From Escallonia rubra (Eukaryota; Streptophyta; Magnoliopsida; Escalloniales; Escalloniaceae), in contig JAVXUO010001368.1 of NCBI GenBank assembly GCA_033065855.1, positions 62,001 through 126,000 of the forward strand: 64,000 nucleotides of DNA, given 5' to 3'. Of the stretch, positions 26,452-39,400 are shown piece by piece. Under the pieces are notes generated by a model. That model saw only the letters and a list, made by a program, of their open reading frames with translations, ran no database searches and was not told the origin of the DNA. Numbering within the stretch: the stretch's first letter is position 1; each line of letters begins with the position of its first letter. Both the position numbers and the translations under genes were made by a program.

Positions 26452-27817
26452 TGACGAGGTATAGTGCGTTACCAACATTTGTTTTTTCTATTGGTCTTTG
26501 CTTGTTATGTGACTGAGCTTGTAGAATGTGGTAGGGATAGAAATGACTATTTCAGTCAATTGGATGGGGTGGTGGGGTAGTAGCTTCAAGCACATTTGCT
26601 TGAGTGATCAAACAAATTACAAGCAAAAAGTCTATATTTACGAAGGCATGCCTAAATGACTAGCATTTAGTAACAGTGCGTGCAATCACGGAGTTTGGGA
26701 TATTGGATAAACTTAACATCGAAAGGCAATGTATTGGAGTTCATGGAATTGCCAACTGATTTTATTGCATGATGGCTTATGCAAGATGAGACATGGTGAA
26801 GTTGAGACTTACTTGGATTTTGAGATGTGGCTAAGTTCGATGAGTGCTAAGTCGTACTTCATTTAGCTAGCAGTAGCCCCTGACGATTCTGAGAGGGTGA
26901 CCAAGAGGCATTTTTATTTATTTGGGAGCTATATATAAGTAGTCCTAGATTCCTGGGCGTTGTCATTGAGCTGCTCTTTTTATAGTCCGTTGTCCTGTTA
27001 TATGAATATTTGAGTATCTAAATGTTAGTATGAAACACTATAATTATGGTTAAGGGGTTAGCCGAATTGCATTGCAGACGTCTGTTTGTCCCTTTTGGAT
27101 CTGCAATTGCTGACGCGCGCAAATGGTTATAAGCCTATTTTTAAAAGGAAAGTTCAGAGTTTAAATACGAATAGGCACTAAGATATCGAACTTCAAAGTT
27201 CTGTACTTCATCCTCTCTGTAAATCCTAATTTTGGAAGGAAGTCGTCTATATAGAATTGTGTTATGAGATCAAGTTTGGTTTGAACTCAAAACCACAGTT
27301 TGCATTGTGGAGAAACACAGACTAATTATTGGGGCTTCTAAATGGCGAGGCTATGGTAGTTGCTTACGTGTAGTATTTTCGGTTTCCGTATGCTTGGTGT
27401 TAGTGTTTAATGGATCGTGAGAAAGGAGATGGTTTATTCTACAAAGTCTTTAAAAAATTAGATTCTATTTTATCTTCTTTTTTATTTCCCCTCGTGTTTC
27501 GAAAGTCTTTGGTTTGTAGTTTAGTCACCGAAACATGGAATGCTATCCCTTTTCACAGGGAAGCAAAAAAGATTGGGAGCTTAGTTGTAATAGTTTTGAC
27601 AGTCTGGTCCCTTTTGAAAGTCTTTGGTTGATAGCTTAGTCACTGAAAGATGGAATGCTATCCCTTTTCACAGTTGAAGCAAAAATGATTGGGAGCTTAC
27701 TGGCAATAGTTTTGATAGTCTGATCCCTCCAACTGTTGATAAACAGAGGATAACACAATTAAGATGCTGAACGTAAGAATACTTTTAAACTTCCTACTTA
27801 ATGTAGCATTGGTAGTT
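26452..27817. other. Intergenic region downstream of isopropylmalate dehydratase
   Basis: Holds the 3' flank of the gene and no further recognisable exon. A 115-base tandem duplication lies at 27501-27615 and 27616-27729; both copies contain AAAGTCTTTGGTT, ATGGAATGCTATCCC and GATTGGGAGCTTA, with about 10% divergence. Confidence 0.6.
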
Positions 27818-28459
27818 GGTGAGCACCAAAACGTCTAAACCGATCCAAACCGTCTAAACCGATCAAACTAAAGCAATCCAATCCGAACCACCAGAAAGCT
27901 AAATTGTCGGTTTTACATTTCTCAAACCGAACTCGGTTTGGTTTAGTTCACGGACCAATATTTTGACGCCGATTATAATGACGTGCTAAAAAAGGTTTAT
28001 ATGCATTGGTTATTTTCATGCACACGTAATTAAAAAAAGCCAACCAAACTAAATCCTTGCAAGTAAAAATGAAAAGAAAGGCGAGATCTCTAAAAGTCTA
28101 GTGACTAATTCCCCTTGAGTTCTCTCACTTTCTCAGGTATAGCGGTGACAAAGGCGTACTTTTTTTTGGTTGATCTTTGCTTTTGTGTAAAGTAAAATCT
28201 ATCAGTCTCCTAGGTATTAAAGAATGCAATCCATCTAAACTATAACTTTTCAATTTTGTGTTATATTTGAATCGAAGAATAGGCGTGGAAGGGGTGAGAA
28301 ACTTTATTTTGGCTTAAACATCCAAACCGAACAGCCCAAACTGAATAGTCCAAACCCAAGATGGTCGGTTCGGTTTGGTTAAGAAATTTTCAAACCGATG
28401 GGCTACAGTTCGGTTTGCGGTCTGACCTCAAAACAGAACCAAACTGAACCGTGCTCACC
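27818..28459. mobile_element. Probable hAT-like MITE remnant
   Basis: Starts GGTGAGCACC and ends GTGCTCACC, an inverted end pair. Both subterminal regions carry inverted runs of the CGGTTTGGTT / AACCAAACCG type (27840-27950 and 28320-28455). The interior is AT-rich and non-coding. No exact 8-bp duplication could be identified (both flanks contain GTAGT), so the call rests on the inverted ends. Confidence 0.45.
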
Positions 28460-30960
28460 CGTAGTCTGGGGAATCTGGTCTCCGTCTGGATTGCGAAAAA
28501 AGGTGAGAGCATTGTTCAGAACATGGGAAATAATGATAGGGTGGACAATGATGCAGCTGGAGCGAATTGGAATCTATAAGCCCGAGGTTCTTCCTTTATG
28601 ACTAAAATCTGATATCTGTGCTAGTTGAAATGTCACATGGTTTATCTATATACGAACCCTATCATAACTCATAAGGTACAATGGCAGCTCTCTTCCCTTT
28701 CAAGTTGCATGTGTGGTATTCTTTCTTTCATTCTTTGTCGTGATTGGGACTGTTCTAACATGCTGAAGAAGATGCAAAATAAGTGGATCACCTCTTGTAG
28801 CCCAAATAAATGATCACCTCTTGTTGCCCACATAAAGTGCAAGGAAATCGTAGCATCTCTTTCCTCCTTAGTGTAATGGAGTCTGTTGGTCATGCCAGTT
28901 TCTTGAAAGTACTAGAGGTTCATGTCAACTCCATGATTGAGACCAGTTGTCTACTTGTGGACGTGTTGACTAGAGGAACGGGAGGTACTGTGATACGGTT
29001 AACAATGAAACTGAGATTTGATCGGAAACAAACACAGAAATTAGCTTAGTCTTGCATGCAGATTTCCATGGAAATTGATACGAGCGATAGGGAGAAAATC
29101 AGGTGAGAAAAGATGATAGGTGCAAAGACCTGCATCAAAGAAGTTGAAGAGGATGGGATACTCTGGTCGACTGTGTTAGGTCTTGGAAGCATAGCCCCAC
29201 CCTAACTTACAAGGTGAATATGCAAAGGAAGTGTTCTGCTTTTACAAAGTACGTAATAACTGTTTGTATATATCCGATTGGCATTTCATTAAAAGTTGAA
29301 AATGAAGATGACAAGACCAATTGATAAGAATGCTTCCCATGGGGGTTGATTCAGGAAATAGGGGTGGGGATGGGGTGGGTGGGGAGTTTGATTTGGGTAG
29401 TGGTGGCTATGTCGGTGATACAAGAGAGAGAAGTAAGAGTAGATACGGAGAGATTGACAAGAAACAGGATTCTGGAAGAGGTTGGTTTTGAAGTGGGGTG
29501 TTTTTGTCTTTAAACCATAAAATACATGATCTGAAAATGATCTAATGATTCTGATAAAAAAAACGGCAATTCAACGCTAATTGCAAACGTGGTTTCTCTA
29601 TCAGTACCCGAGTCAAAAACTAGGATCGATGCATGGTGTCTAGTCCAAACGGACTGATAGATAGTTTAAGCTCTGTCAAAAATATGATAAGTAGGTAGAG
29701 CGGTTGTCTGTTAAGCATGTCTGGGTGTTGAGTGATTGCCCTTGAATCATGTCTACTTGAGGAAAGTTTACTTGCTCATCATTTCCTTCTTGATATCAAG
29801 AAGTATATGATTCTTTACGAGGCTGAGGCTGGCACAGCTGAACGGTAAAGGTTCTCCCCAAAACAGTTGCAATTAGCAACTATGTACATCTAAGCTCTCG
29901 TGCATTATTCTGTATGCCTGCCCATTCTTGTGCAGTTGAACTGTTGAGTGACTTTGCAGTGGCTTCTTGCAGGTTACTGCATTTCTGTCAGGTGGGGGGC
30001 TTGTAGACTCTAGGATGTTTGCTACTCGTTCGGCAGATGTTTAGTACCGCTCATGTGTTACAGATACTGTTTTTGTAATATTTTGCTTATGAATTAAACA
30101 GAAGCTCCTAATGCTCCCCTGAGTTCACTATAACTTGTAGCTTTGTTTGGTATTTGCTCATTGTGTTACTCTAGAACTGACTGCTGTTTTGGTTCTTTGA
30201 TGATGTACATGGCAATAAATGTTGATGTTGGAATTTGTATGTTCCTACAAGTGATTCTTCTTTTGTTTCTCTGAAAGTTTAATGCATCGCATATCCAAAG
30301 TAGATAGATATCTCAATAGTTCCATCTAAGATGATGGATTTGAGTTAAAAAATTATAGCAATATATGTATCGGGAGTTGATTTTGTCTTTGCGAAAAGTA
30401 GAACACTAATTCCTCTACTAGACAACCCTTACACGTTCGATCCTTATGTTGGTATAAATGTACGTAAAATTCAGAAATAATGAATAATAATACTCGAATT
30501 AGTATATTGAAAGAACCAAAGTTTAGAGATGCGTAAACACTTTTTGAAGATAGTTGAACCCTCTCCCACGTGCATACGGAAGTCTATTATGGCAGCTCTA
30601 TCTTTGGGATTTAACCAAGCTCAGATTCACTGTTCATCCAAGAGAGTTGCACTTCTCTATAGTGGATCGGCTTTTTTTTAGTTCAAGTTTTTTCTCTCAA
30701 GTGAAGATGGTGTCTCTTCTCGTGTTCTCAACTTCCAACCCTTTATTTTCTTTATAAAGTGGTAGAAAAAATGTATGTTCCTTGAACCTTTCCAAATTCT
30801 TTGAACCATACCAATTCAAGATTTATCAATGAATCTATAAAATACAATGAATTAAAATATATATTAATCTTATCTAAGGAATATACATGAACCTAAATTC
30901 ATGAATTTTTAACTTCATTTGAAAAATCAAATGGTCTAAACTCAAGGATGGCAATTCCTC
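28460..30960. other. Intergenic region, nothing recognised
   Basis: About 2.5 kb of AT-rich DNA with only short open frames. I see no splice-bounded exon run, RNA gene or terminal inverted repeat. Confidence 0.5.
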
Positions 30961-31735
30961 TGTCTTGGAGTATGTACCTTGGTTGTTAGCCTCATCAAAT
31001 CGCAGGGCAAATCCTTCCCGGAAATCGTCTTTCAGTGATCTCAATACAACAAACCCAATCAAATTTCCGTCTAGCAAAGGTATCGACCTTACCGTTTCTT
31101 CATCGTCCGGTGAAAACCGAAATTTTCTTGAGATTCCGATCTCCGAGGAGAAGAATCAGGCGAGAAATTTCAGGATCTAGATGATAACGCTGAAATCAAC
31201 ATTAATGGGCGGATATTTCGCGTGGGATCATTGCCAGATTTACTGGCAGCTTCGGATCTTCATCATCAGAACCCAAAAATCCCGGTCACCAACCATAGAG
31301 TCAAACATATCCCTTCCATCTGGAGAGAGATTATACACTCGCTTTATCTCTCAAAAGGAGACCGGTCCAAACCCTGCAAACAACTTAAACCCAAGCCAAA
31401 TTAAACAACCAACCATTTCACCATCCATTAAAAACCCACCATCTCAGCCCAATTCTCATGCAATGATCCAAACTTTTTTCCCACCTACATCTGTCCCAAA
31501 TACTTGCTCCAGCCCAAAGCTTCTAGACATACCTATCCTGCTAGAAAACCCATCTGTACAGAAACCCAGCTTATCTTCCTCCTCTCCATCTATAAACTCC
31601 CCTCCAAAAAAACCAAAATCCAAAGCTGGCAACCGATATCGCCGTCGACTTGCTTCTGCTACTACCAAATCTGGATCCATATCTCCCCATTTTTCTTATT
31701 CCTCTTGCGTCTCCTAATACCTCAACGATATCGTT
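30961..31735 (+). other. Degenerate coding-like stretch, possibly LINE ORF1
   Basis: Open segments in two + strand frames (30965-31180 and 31181-31717, with an overlapping frame at 31222-31404) are unusually long for this AT-rich region. Part of it reads like a small basic Pro/Ser-rich protein (INGRIFRVGSLPDLLAAS, then a PPSQPNSH-type linker and a KKPKSKAGNRYRRR basic patch). This is compatible with the ORF1 of a plant L1 element, interrupted by stops and frame changes, but I have no diagnostic motif. It could also be a decayed host gene. Confidence 0.3.
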
Positions 31736-31829
31736 TAACATTCCTTTCATGCATTGAGCCGAGGCAAACGAGTGCCAAAAAACTTTTGGTTGAAAAGAAA
31801 AAAGCATATTGTATAAGAATGGGTGGGAG

Positions 31830-32113
31830 ACAACCGGAACCAAGCTGAATGTTCGTGTTTGAAGTTTTTAGTGTTAAATTGTGTCATATAAGCCTTAGCA
31901 AGTTACGGAAAATTAGGCTGAAGTGTAGGATATGCTCTGCTTCAGTCAAATTGTAATTTGCTTAGAGTTGATAGGTGAGCTGTTAGTCGGTAGTGTTGAT
32001 GGTAGCTTGTGATGTTATCTTTTATGTCTGTAAAATACCTGATCTAGTCGGGTCGGCTTGTAACACTCCTTTATATATGATATTTTTTTCCTCTTAACCA
32101 AAAAGAAAAAAAA
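31830..32113 (+). mobile_element. 5'-truncated LINE 3' end with 15-bp target duplication
   Basis: A 284-base insert ends in an A-rich tail (32098-32113) and is flanked by the exact repeat AAGAATGGGTGGGAG at 31815-31829 and 32114-32128. The insert has the T/G-rich non-coding character of a plant LINE 3' untranslated region (TTGTAACACTCCTTTATATA before the tail). A poly(A) end plus a long duplication and 5' truncation is the mark of target-primed reverse transcription. A processed 3' UTR of another transcript is the alternative. Confidence 0.75.
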
Positions 32114-32128
32114 AAGAATGGGTGGGAG

Positions 32129-33452
32129 GGTTTTTATTTCCACGAAGCGACTCGAAATTTTTTGGAGCCACATGAATTGAATTAATTGAATTGCCAATGG
32201 ATACAAAGCACACCACCCTTACATGTACAAAGTTGCAACATATTATTGTGGTATAGAATGAGGGAGAGAATTAATATTTTCTTAGTACGACGAAGGAGTT
32301 TGCATTGGCGCACAATGATGAATATAAATGCAATTAACCCCGGAATACAGAGCAATTAATCCTATGTCTCTTAAATCTTGATTGTTTCCCCACCAATATG
32401 CTAATTTATTTCCTCAGTATCACTACAACAATATATTGTCTCACCCCCACGTAAATTCAACTTTCCACCAAATTTTCCAAATTTTCATCTAAGTTGACTT
32501 TTTGTATAATATTTTGAGATTTAACGCGCAGATTTAACTTTACTCTCTGTTTTGGAGAAACTTGAAAGCCTCTGTAACCTTTACTTTTCAATGTCACTCT
32601 CTTATTATCAAAAAAACTTTTATGATTTCGCAGAATGTGGACGGATTGGATGGGCATTTTTTCTTAGCTGGCAGGGGGTAACACGCCGCTGATAGCACCA
32701 CTACGGAAGTAGAATTAGTGAGCAAGTGCAGAGGATGATGAGATCAGTAAGAGGAGTAAGACTGTCTTACTTTGTTGGGTGAAGGAAGGAAAAGAAAGAA
32801 CGAAAGAAACGAACAAAAACGTGAGCAACTATGATATTTGCATCTTGCAAGTAGGTGCATTGTGATTTAAGGACATTCAGTGAAATTGTAATAAATAGAA
32901 AGAGTTTTGTGTTTTGTTATAATAACTTTTTATAGATCCACCAGAATATGCATGCGGTGATATTGCCAAGGTTAATATTTTGAACCCATCAAGGTGAGTT
33001 ATAACCTTATTATATTGCCAAGATTTTGCAAACGGACAGAAGACAGACGACAAATTTATAAAACATGAGCAGTAATAGGAACTCCAAGTACATTGAATTT
33101 TGAAATTCCTAAATTAGACTCACATGAAAAAGTTGATTAAGAACTTAAAAAGAAAGTTAAGTCATATAAGCTAAAAGGGGCCAAAAACAAAAAAGTATAA
33201 CACAAATTTCCAGCGAAATAGACTTCAATTATTATTGCAACAATAGTTGCAATTGCAAAACTCATTCTTTCAAAGAGAATCTTCCCCCTCTCTCATAACA
33301 TTATGTCATCCTTGCCTCTAGAACTTCCACCCAATTTGGTCGTTTGAAATTTGCAATTTACATTACCGAGGATAGAAGAGGCAGATGGAGGAGGGAGAAT
33401 CCCAAGCTCTAGACAAGGAGAAACAACAACGAAGACCCTTATATATGCCCTT
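32129..33452. other. Intergenic region and 3' flank of the PQT3-like gene
   Basis: AT-rich; no exon, tRNA or element ends recognised. The part nearest 33452 is the likely 3' untranslated region of the minus-strand gene. Confidence 0.5.
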
Positions 33453-36400
33453 CTATCTGTGCTTGCTATAACCACCGCGGTCCCGCTCCTTCTCCCTGGA
33501 CCCTCTGCCATGCCGTGGCTCCTCCGCCGCCGCCGGCAGCGATGACTCGTACCTCGCCGGCCTCCTCTTGAAATGCCGGTCATCGTCGCTCGACTCGTAA
33601 TCCACGGCAGCTGCAAGACTCTTCTTGGCCTTGTAACTATCCTCGTGGTACCCATTTGCCGGCGCCTCGGAGGTGGAAGCCGCCACCTTGCGCTTCTTGG
33701 AAGCAGCCGCCTCTCCTTCCGGAAAGCTAATGCGTGAGAAGACGCTTGCCTTCTTTTGTTCCGCTGCGGCGGCAGCTGCTGCAGCTGCAGCTGATGTGGT
33801 GGATGATGACTTGGGTGGTGCTGGCTCTGAGGTGGGTGCTGCCTGTGGTCTGCTGCCGGTGGATGTCTCGGAGCGGTGGTGGCTACGGTGGTGGTGAGAC
33901 CGGTGGCTGTCATCGTAATGGTAATCGTCGTAGTCGGACGATTTCCTCTTCGACGACGCCCTTGGGGGCTCCGGGTCGCGAGCATGGCGGTCCGGGGAGA
34001 GCCTCTCCCTCTCTGTCCGGTGACGGTGGTGGTGGTGATGGTCAGCGGCTGATGGCGGGGGGCTCGACTTTTGAACCATCTACATATGAAAAGGAAAAAA
34101 GCATTTGTTAATATCATTTTTTGTACAACAAAATTGAGTTTCTTTTTGGCATAAAAAGGGTGGGGCAATGGTAGAAAATGACTTGTTTCTTCCCCAGTAA
34201 TTACGAGGTAGATTGTTGTTTTTCCAATGATCTTTAATTTTCAGAAAAGGTGGAGGTGGATTAACTACCAAATCAAAGGTGGAATGTAAGTCAATTTTCT
34301 TTTAGTGACAAAATCCTTGAATAAAATCGAAGCATATAGATAAAAGGGTACGTTTTCTATAACAAAATGATATCACGAGCCCAAGAAAGAAACCCAGATG
34401 GGTAGTAATCTTACAAACATCTTACTTGACATGATATAATAAAGCTATTACGAATACTAGCCATTCCACAAGAAGAAATTGCGAGTCCACGGAAATTTTT
34501 TGACCTTTCAACTAATTAAGCTGCTAATTAAGTGAGGGCTTGATTGCAGAGATCATTTCTTCTGCAACAATGGCTTAAGCAGCAGGAAACCAGCACTAGT
34601 GGGGAAACTTCAGAAACTACCAAGAACAAGAGATGCCTTGTCCAAACTGGGAAAAACTACACTACAACGGCGAAATTTGACAAACGCAACTTTAAGAAAA
34701 TTTAGAAAATGCTATGGCCTCTCTGCCACTGGGCTATTATTACTATATATATATATATGTATGTATGTATGTATGTATACTTTTCTATATCACGGTACGA
34801 CGAAGTGTAAATATTCTCTTCCCAAACTTCCCTTCCCAAACTTCCTTTAATCTCGCCAAGTACGTGCTTCGCCAAAACGTTGCCTGTATTCACAAGAGAG
34901 TATCTACCACGATAAACAAAAGAAAAGAAAAGTTGGTAAACAACAATACATACAGATTTGGATTTCAATGAAGATACATCCCCACTGCTGCTCACTTCCC
35001 TAACAAATTCCCGATCTCTTGGTACCTCCCTGCTGTAAGAAGAAAACAAAATATTAACCAAATGAAGAAACCAACTAGATAGTCCACAAGTTTGTACCCA
35101 TGAAAAAGAATAAAAAGGTTAGTCCACTCGGGCAAAATGATCTTCCCTATTCTCTATCCTTCCCCGAAGGCAACTAGACGAGTCGTGAAGGATCCGTACA
35201 GCAAATTTACCATATATAGATTAAACACTAACGAAGCTGCCCTCTTCTCATTCTTATCCTTATATGATCTCCAAACGCATTAATCTAATTAATTTTTTTC
35301 TTGCAGCCACAAACTAAAACAAGAGCAATGAGTGACCAGGATGGGGGAAAATAGGAGGCCTTAGAAGACCATGCCAGCATCCAGAAGTATATGCCCCCAT
35401 CACTAAGCCAAAACATGTTCAAGCACACAACACTGCTCTTTGATGCATGTAGCACGCCTGGAACACAACAAAGGTGTGCCCTCAAAGAAAGTGCACCAAA
35501 CAATCAGAAGCGTGGAACAAAATAAAAGAGTAATTATAGGGGACTAACACCACGGCTCAATCATGAAACATTAATGCTGCTACCCAACCTTCCCTCCCAA
35601 AAATTGTCAATTATCAGGTTCAAACAGTACTTAAATACAATGGCAGAGTGATTGCGTCCAATGCACACCAACAAGCACAATCATGAAACATTACAAATAA
35701 CATACACCATAAGGTCTGGCTTTTAGAGATGAAAACAATCCAAACATCATAGAACTGCACTTCGCAGTGCACCACTTCACACGATTGCAGAGAAAAAGAG
35801 AGGAATTACCTTTGGTCGCGTCTCTCAATTTCCCGCTTCCGCCTTAGGTCAGCTTTCCTGGCTTCAAATTCCTCTCTACTCATGACGCGAGGTCCACCAT
35901 TCAAGCCCATTCCAAAGTCCGCAAGATCTCTGAAGTTAACCAAATTTATGATCCAATCAGGCAGTTAATTCAGGCATCAAAAGTACCAAACATAATGAAG
36001 CATCTGAACCACCCTAACCCTCTTTCTCGGTGGGAGTGGGGGGGGAAGTGGGGAGTGAGGGGGAGAGAGAAAGGGGGAGGGAGGGAGGGATGGAGGAGGG
36101 GGGAGGGACGGAGGGAGAGGGGGGAGGGGGAGAGAGGGGGGGAAGGAGGGAGAGGGGGGAGAGAGAGGGAGAGGGGGAGGGAGGAGCATGAAGCATACCT
36201 CTGAGGTGGTATAAAAGGCGGCATGTACCCTGCTCCAAATGGCTGCTGCTGGGGAAATGGACCACCAAATGGAACATCAAAAGGTCCGAGTCCATAACCC
36301 ATGAAAGGCATGGCACCGGCACCGGCATAAGGCCCCATATACCCTTCCATTCCAGGTTGCATGCCAGTCCAATATGGATCATAGGCAGAAGGACCCATAG

Positions 36401-39400
36401 GCATCATAAAATTTTCAGCTGGTACAAAGTCTTGAGAGGTTCTCCACTGCATCTCTGCAGCTATAAAATACCAAGGGAAGGAAAGAACAACATTAGCATC
36501 TCTTGAGATTAAACTGTCTTATGAAGTTTCAACATAAATTCACATATCCAATCAAGAGAAACCTAACAATTAGAGACGCATCAAAGTTATAAAACAGAGA
36601 GAAAAGTTCATACCACTCATGGGCAAGCGAGTTTTCTTCTTTTTCTTTTTCTTTCCTGAGAAGTAAAAACACAAGGCATGTAAAATCAAACAATTTAGTT
36701 CTAATGATAATGCCGTTAACAAAAACATAACCATGGAAAACTCAACCACTCACCTGCATCACCAACTTGGTTCTGCTGCACTTCCTCATCAGCCAATGGA
36801 CCCTGTGATGCTGCTTCCTTCATACTCCTTGAGTCATGAGTAGCCTCGGACACATCTGGAAGCTTGGAGGTCCTCTCTTGCTCAGATGTTTGTTGTGGAA
36901 CACTGAGAGCTTTACCTTGTTGCGAAGTCTCCTGTATCTTTGTAGTCTCTTCATTTAGGGGTGCAACTTGTTCGCCCCTAGAGGCTACCGACTGGGTAGG
37001 GGACGGAACCTTAGGCTGTGGACAACGTGCAGACTCCATATCTAAGGATAAAACACAGTTAGTGTGTGTGATATTAGCTGCATTTTTTTAAAGACAAAAC
37101 ATGCTCCCTAAGGCTGTATTTTGATAGCCTTTTCATTGTTTCAAATCATGAAAATATGCTTTTTGTTCTTGGCCAATCAAATGAATGGGCTACATATGGG
37201 GGTATACCTTCTGTGACCTTGCACAGGAAAGGAGAGGCCCTCACCACTGAACCATCACCTTGGTCCCATAATGAAAAGATGCCTAGTACAAAATTGTTCT
37301 GACACCACTTGAAAAATATACTTCACTTAACTAGATACATCTATAAAATTTATCAAATAGCTATGTATTTACTAGATGCCATTTCCAAGACATATCAATC
37401 TCAAAACCAGTAGAGTGAATTAATATAAAAGCATATATGTTTTGAGTGAACTAAATTTGGTATTCTTGGAAAGGAAATTGAAATGGTAAGCAAGCACTTA
37501 AACAACGTAACGCCTACCCAACATAGCAATGACATGGTTAAAACAGAACATAGTTGAAACGAAATGAAAGTGGCAGTTTAAAGATAGCAAAGACATAGTT
37601 AGAAGCAGACCTTGTACTTGGAAAGCACTGCCAACATTTTCTGCACTGCTGTTATTGGACTCTAGAATTCGATTAATCGTGTCTCTTACTGTCTTATTTG
37701 GCAAAAGATCATCCGCAAGTACATTAGTAGCACCACAGACACACACTGATTTTGAAATGATGTACTCCCTTATACCTGAGAGTCAAATTAAGTAGACATT
37801 TTTTTCAGACACCTCAAGATTACAGTGGTTGTGACACACACACATGGATGGCAACGTTATATGCTAAACTGAAAAATAACAGTCAGCAAAATGGAAAAAC
37901 AAAGCTCTTACATTTATCACAAAAGCTACTAAAACAGCACTTGCTCGTCAGAACAGCATCCTTCATCACTTCTTTGCATAAAGGACAGAGGAGTTCTCGG
38001 GGAAGGTCACCCACAGAACGAGTGGAAGGCATCCCTTCAATCTCTCTCTCAAAAGCAGCCCTATTAAACCATCAAACAATTAACAAATCTCCAAAACAAT
38101 TCTTACACTTACATGAAAAAACAAGATCAGTAGCAGAATAAAAATATCAGCTCACTCATTAGGCTTCAAAACAGCAACAACACCACTTGATAATGCATAT
38201 GGCCCATCAGGGGTTGCCATTAACATAGACTTTGGAATGCCAGTAGGAGGCTTCGATCTTTTGACATCATAATTAGGATCGCCATTAGTAGGACAGTGCT
38301 GGATAAAATGCCCTAAATAGAGGAACGTAATTTATCACATTTCAGACGCATAATTACACAGTGGAGTCAAACATAACTCATCTATTTTTCCTTACATACA
38401 TGACGTCATCAAGAACATGAACTCACCAGGAACCTTACACCTGTGGCATATGTATCCTTGTGGAGGCGTTTTCCGCTCGAAACCAACTCGACCTAAAGAC
38501 CAAAAAAATCATTTCCAGCTTCATAATCACAGTAATTGAATATATCTTTTACAAGAGTACAACTACTTTTACTTTCAGACAAAGAATTTCCATTTATGCT
38601 AAACAAACATAAGAAGTCGGTGTATTCAAATGGCGCTTTGGACAACTATAGATCAACCAAAAAAGTACATTGAATGACATTATTATATTAAATTGGATTA
38701 GGAATAAGAGTAAGAGAATCACCAAAACCACGACCACCCGGCATTCTACCGCCACGTCCAAAGCCTCTTCCTGGGCCAAAGCCATCGGGAGTTTGACTGC
38801 AAATAAAAAAATGACAATATGTTAGCCTCCAAATGAATACCATTCATCAGTAAAGCCATCCAAACAATTATGCAGCAAAGATTGCTCACCGTTGCCAATC
38901 CATGTCTGTACTCTCTATTAGAGCCTTGATTTTGCTGTCCTCGTCAGCTTTACTAGGAGGCGGAGCATCCTGAACAAGACTGGTTGATTGAATTGGCTGG
39001 ACTTCAGGAATTGCATACAAATCATTACCGAACTCATCCCACTCTGAATCATCAGGCTACAGATCCAAAAATTGATATATATCAATGCAAGGTGCTAAAA
39101 TTTAATTATAAACCATAAAACACTGGGAACTCCATGTAAAATAAGCCAATAATGCTCACATATGTCGAGACAGATGGGTCAGCTCCTAAGAAGCTATTCC
39201 TTGTTGGTTCAGTAGCCTTTTCTTCGAGAATTGGCCTGCAGTAATGAACAAAGACAACACTCAACTATGTAGTTGCGCCTCACAAATTAACATCATACGA
39301 AGTGCAGAAAACTATTGCAGGCCATAAAACCTCTTAAGTCGGCTTATGCTAAGCTTCACAGTCCTTTCTCTCTCTCTTTTGTACACTTGTCGTTAGAATA

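Noticed and set aside
25842-26478. Long alternative frames on both strands over the isopropylmalate dehydratase gene
   Set aside because: Shadows of a GC-rich coding sequence; only the 25690 frame encodes the conserved LeuD motifs.
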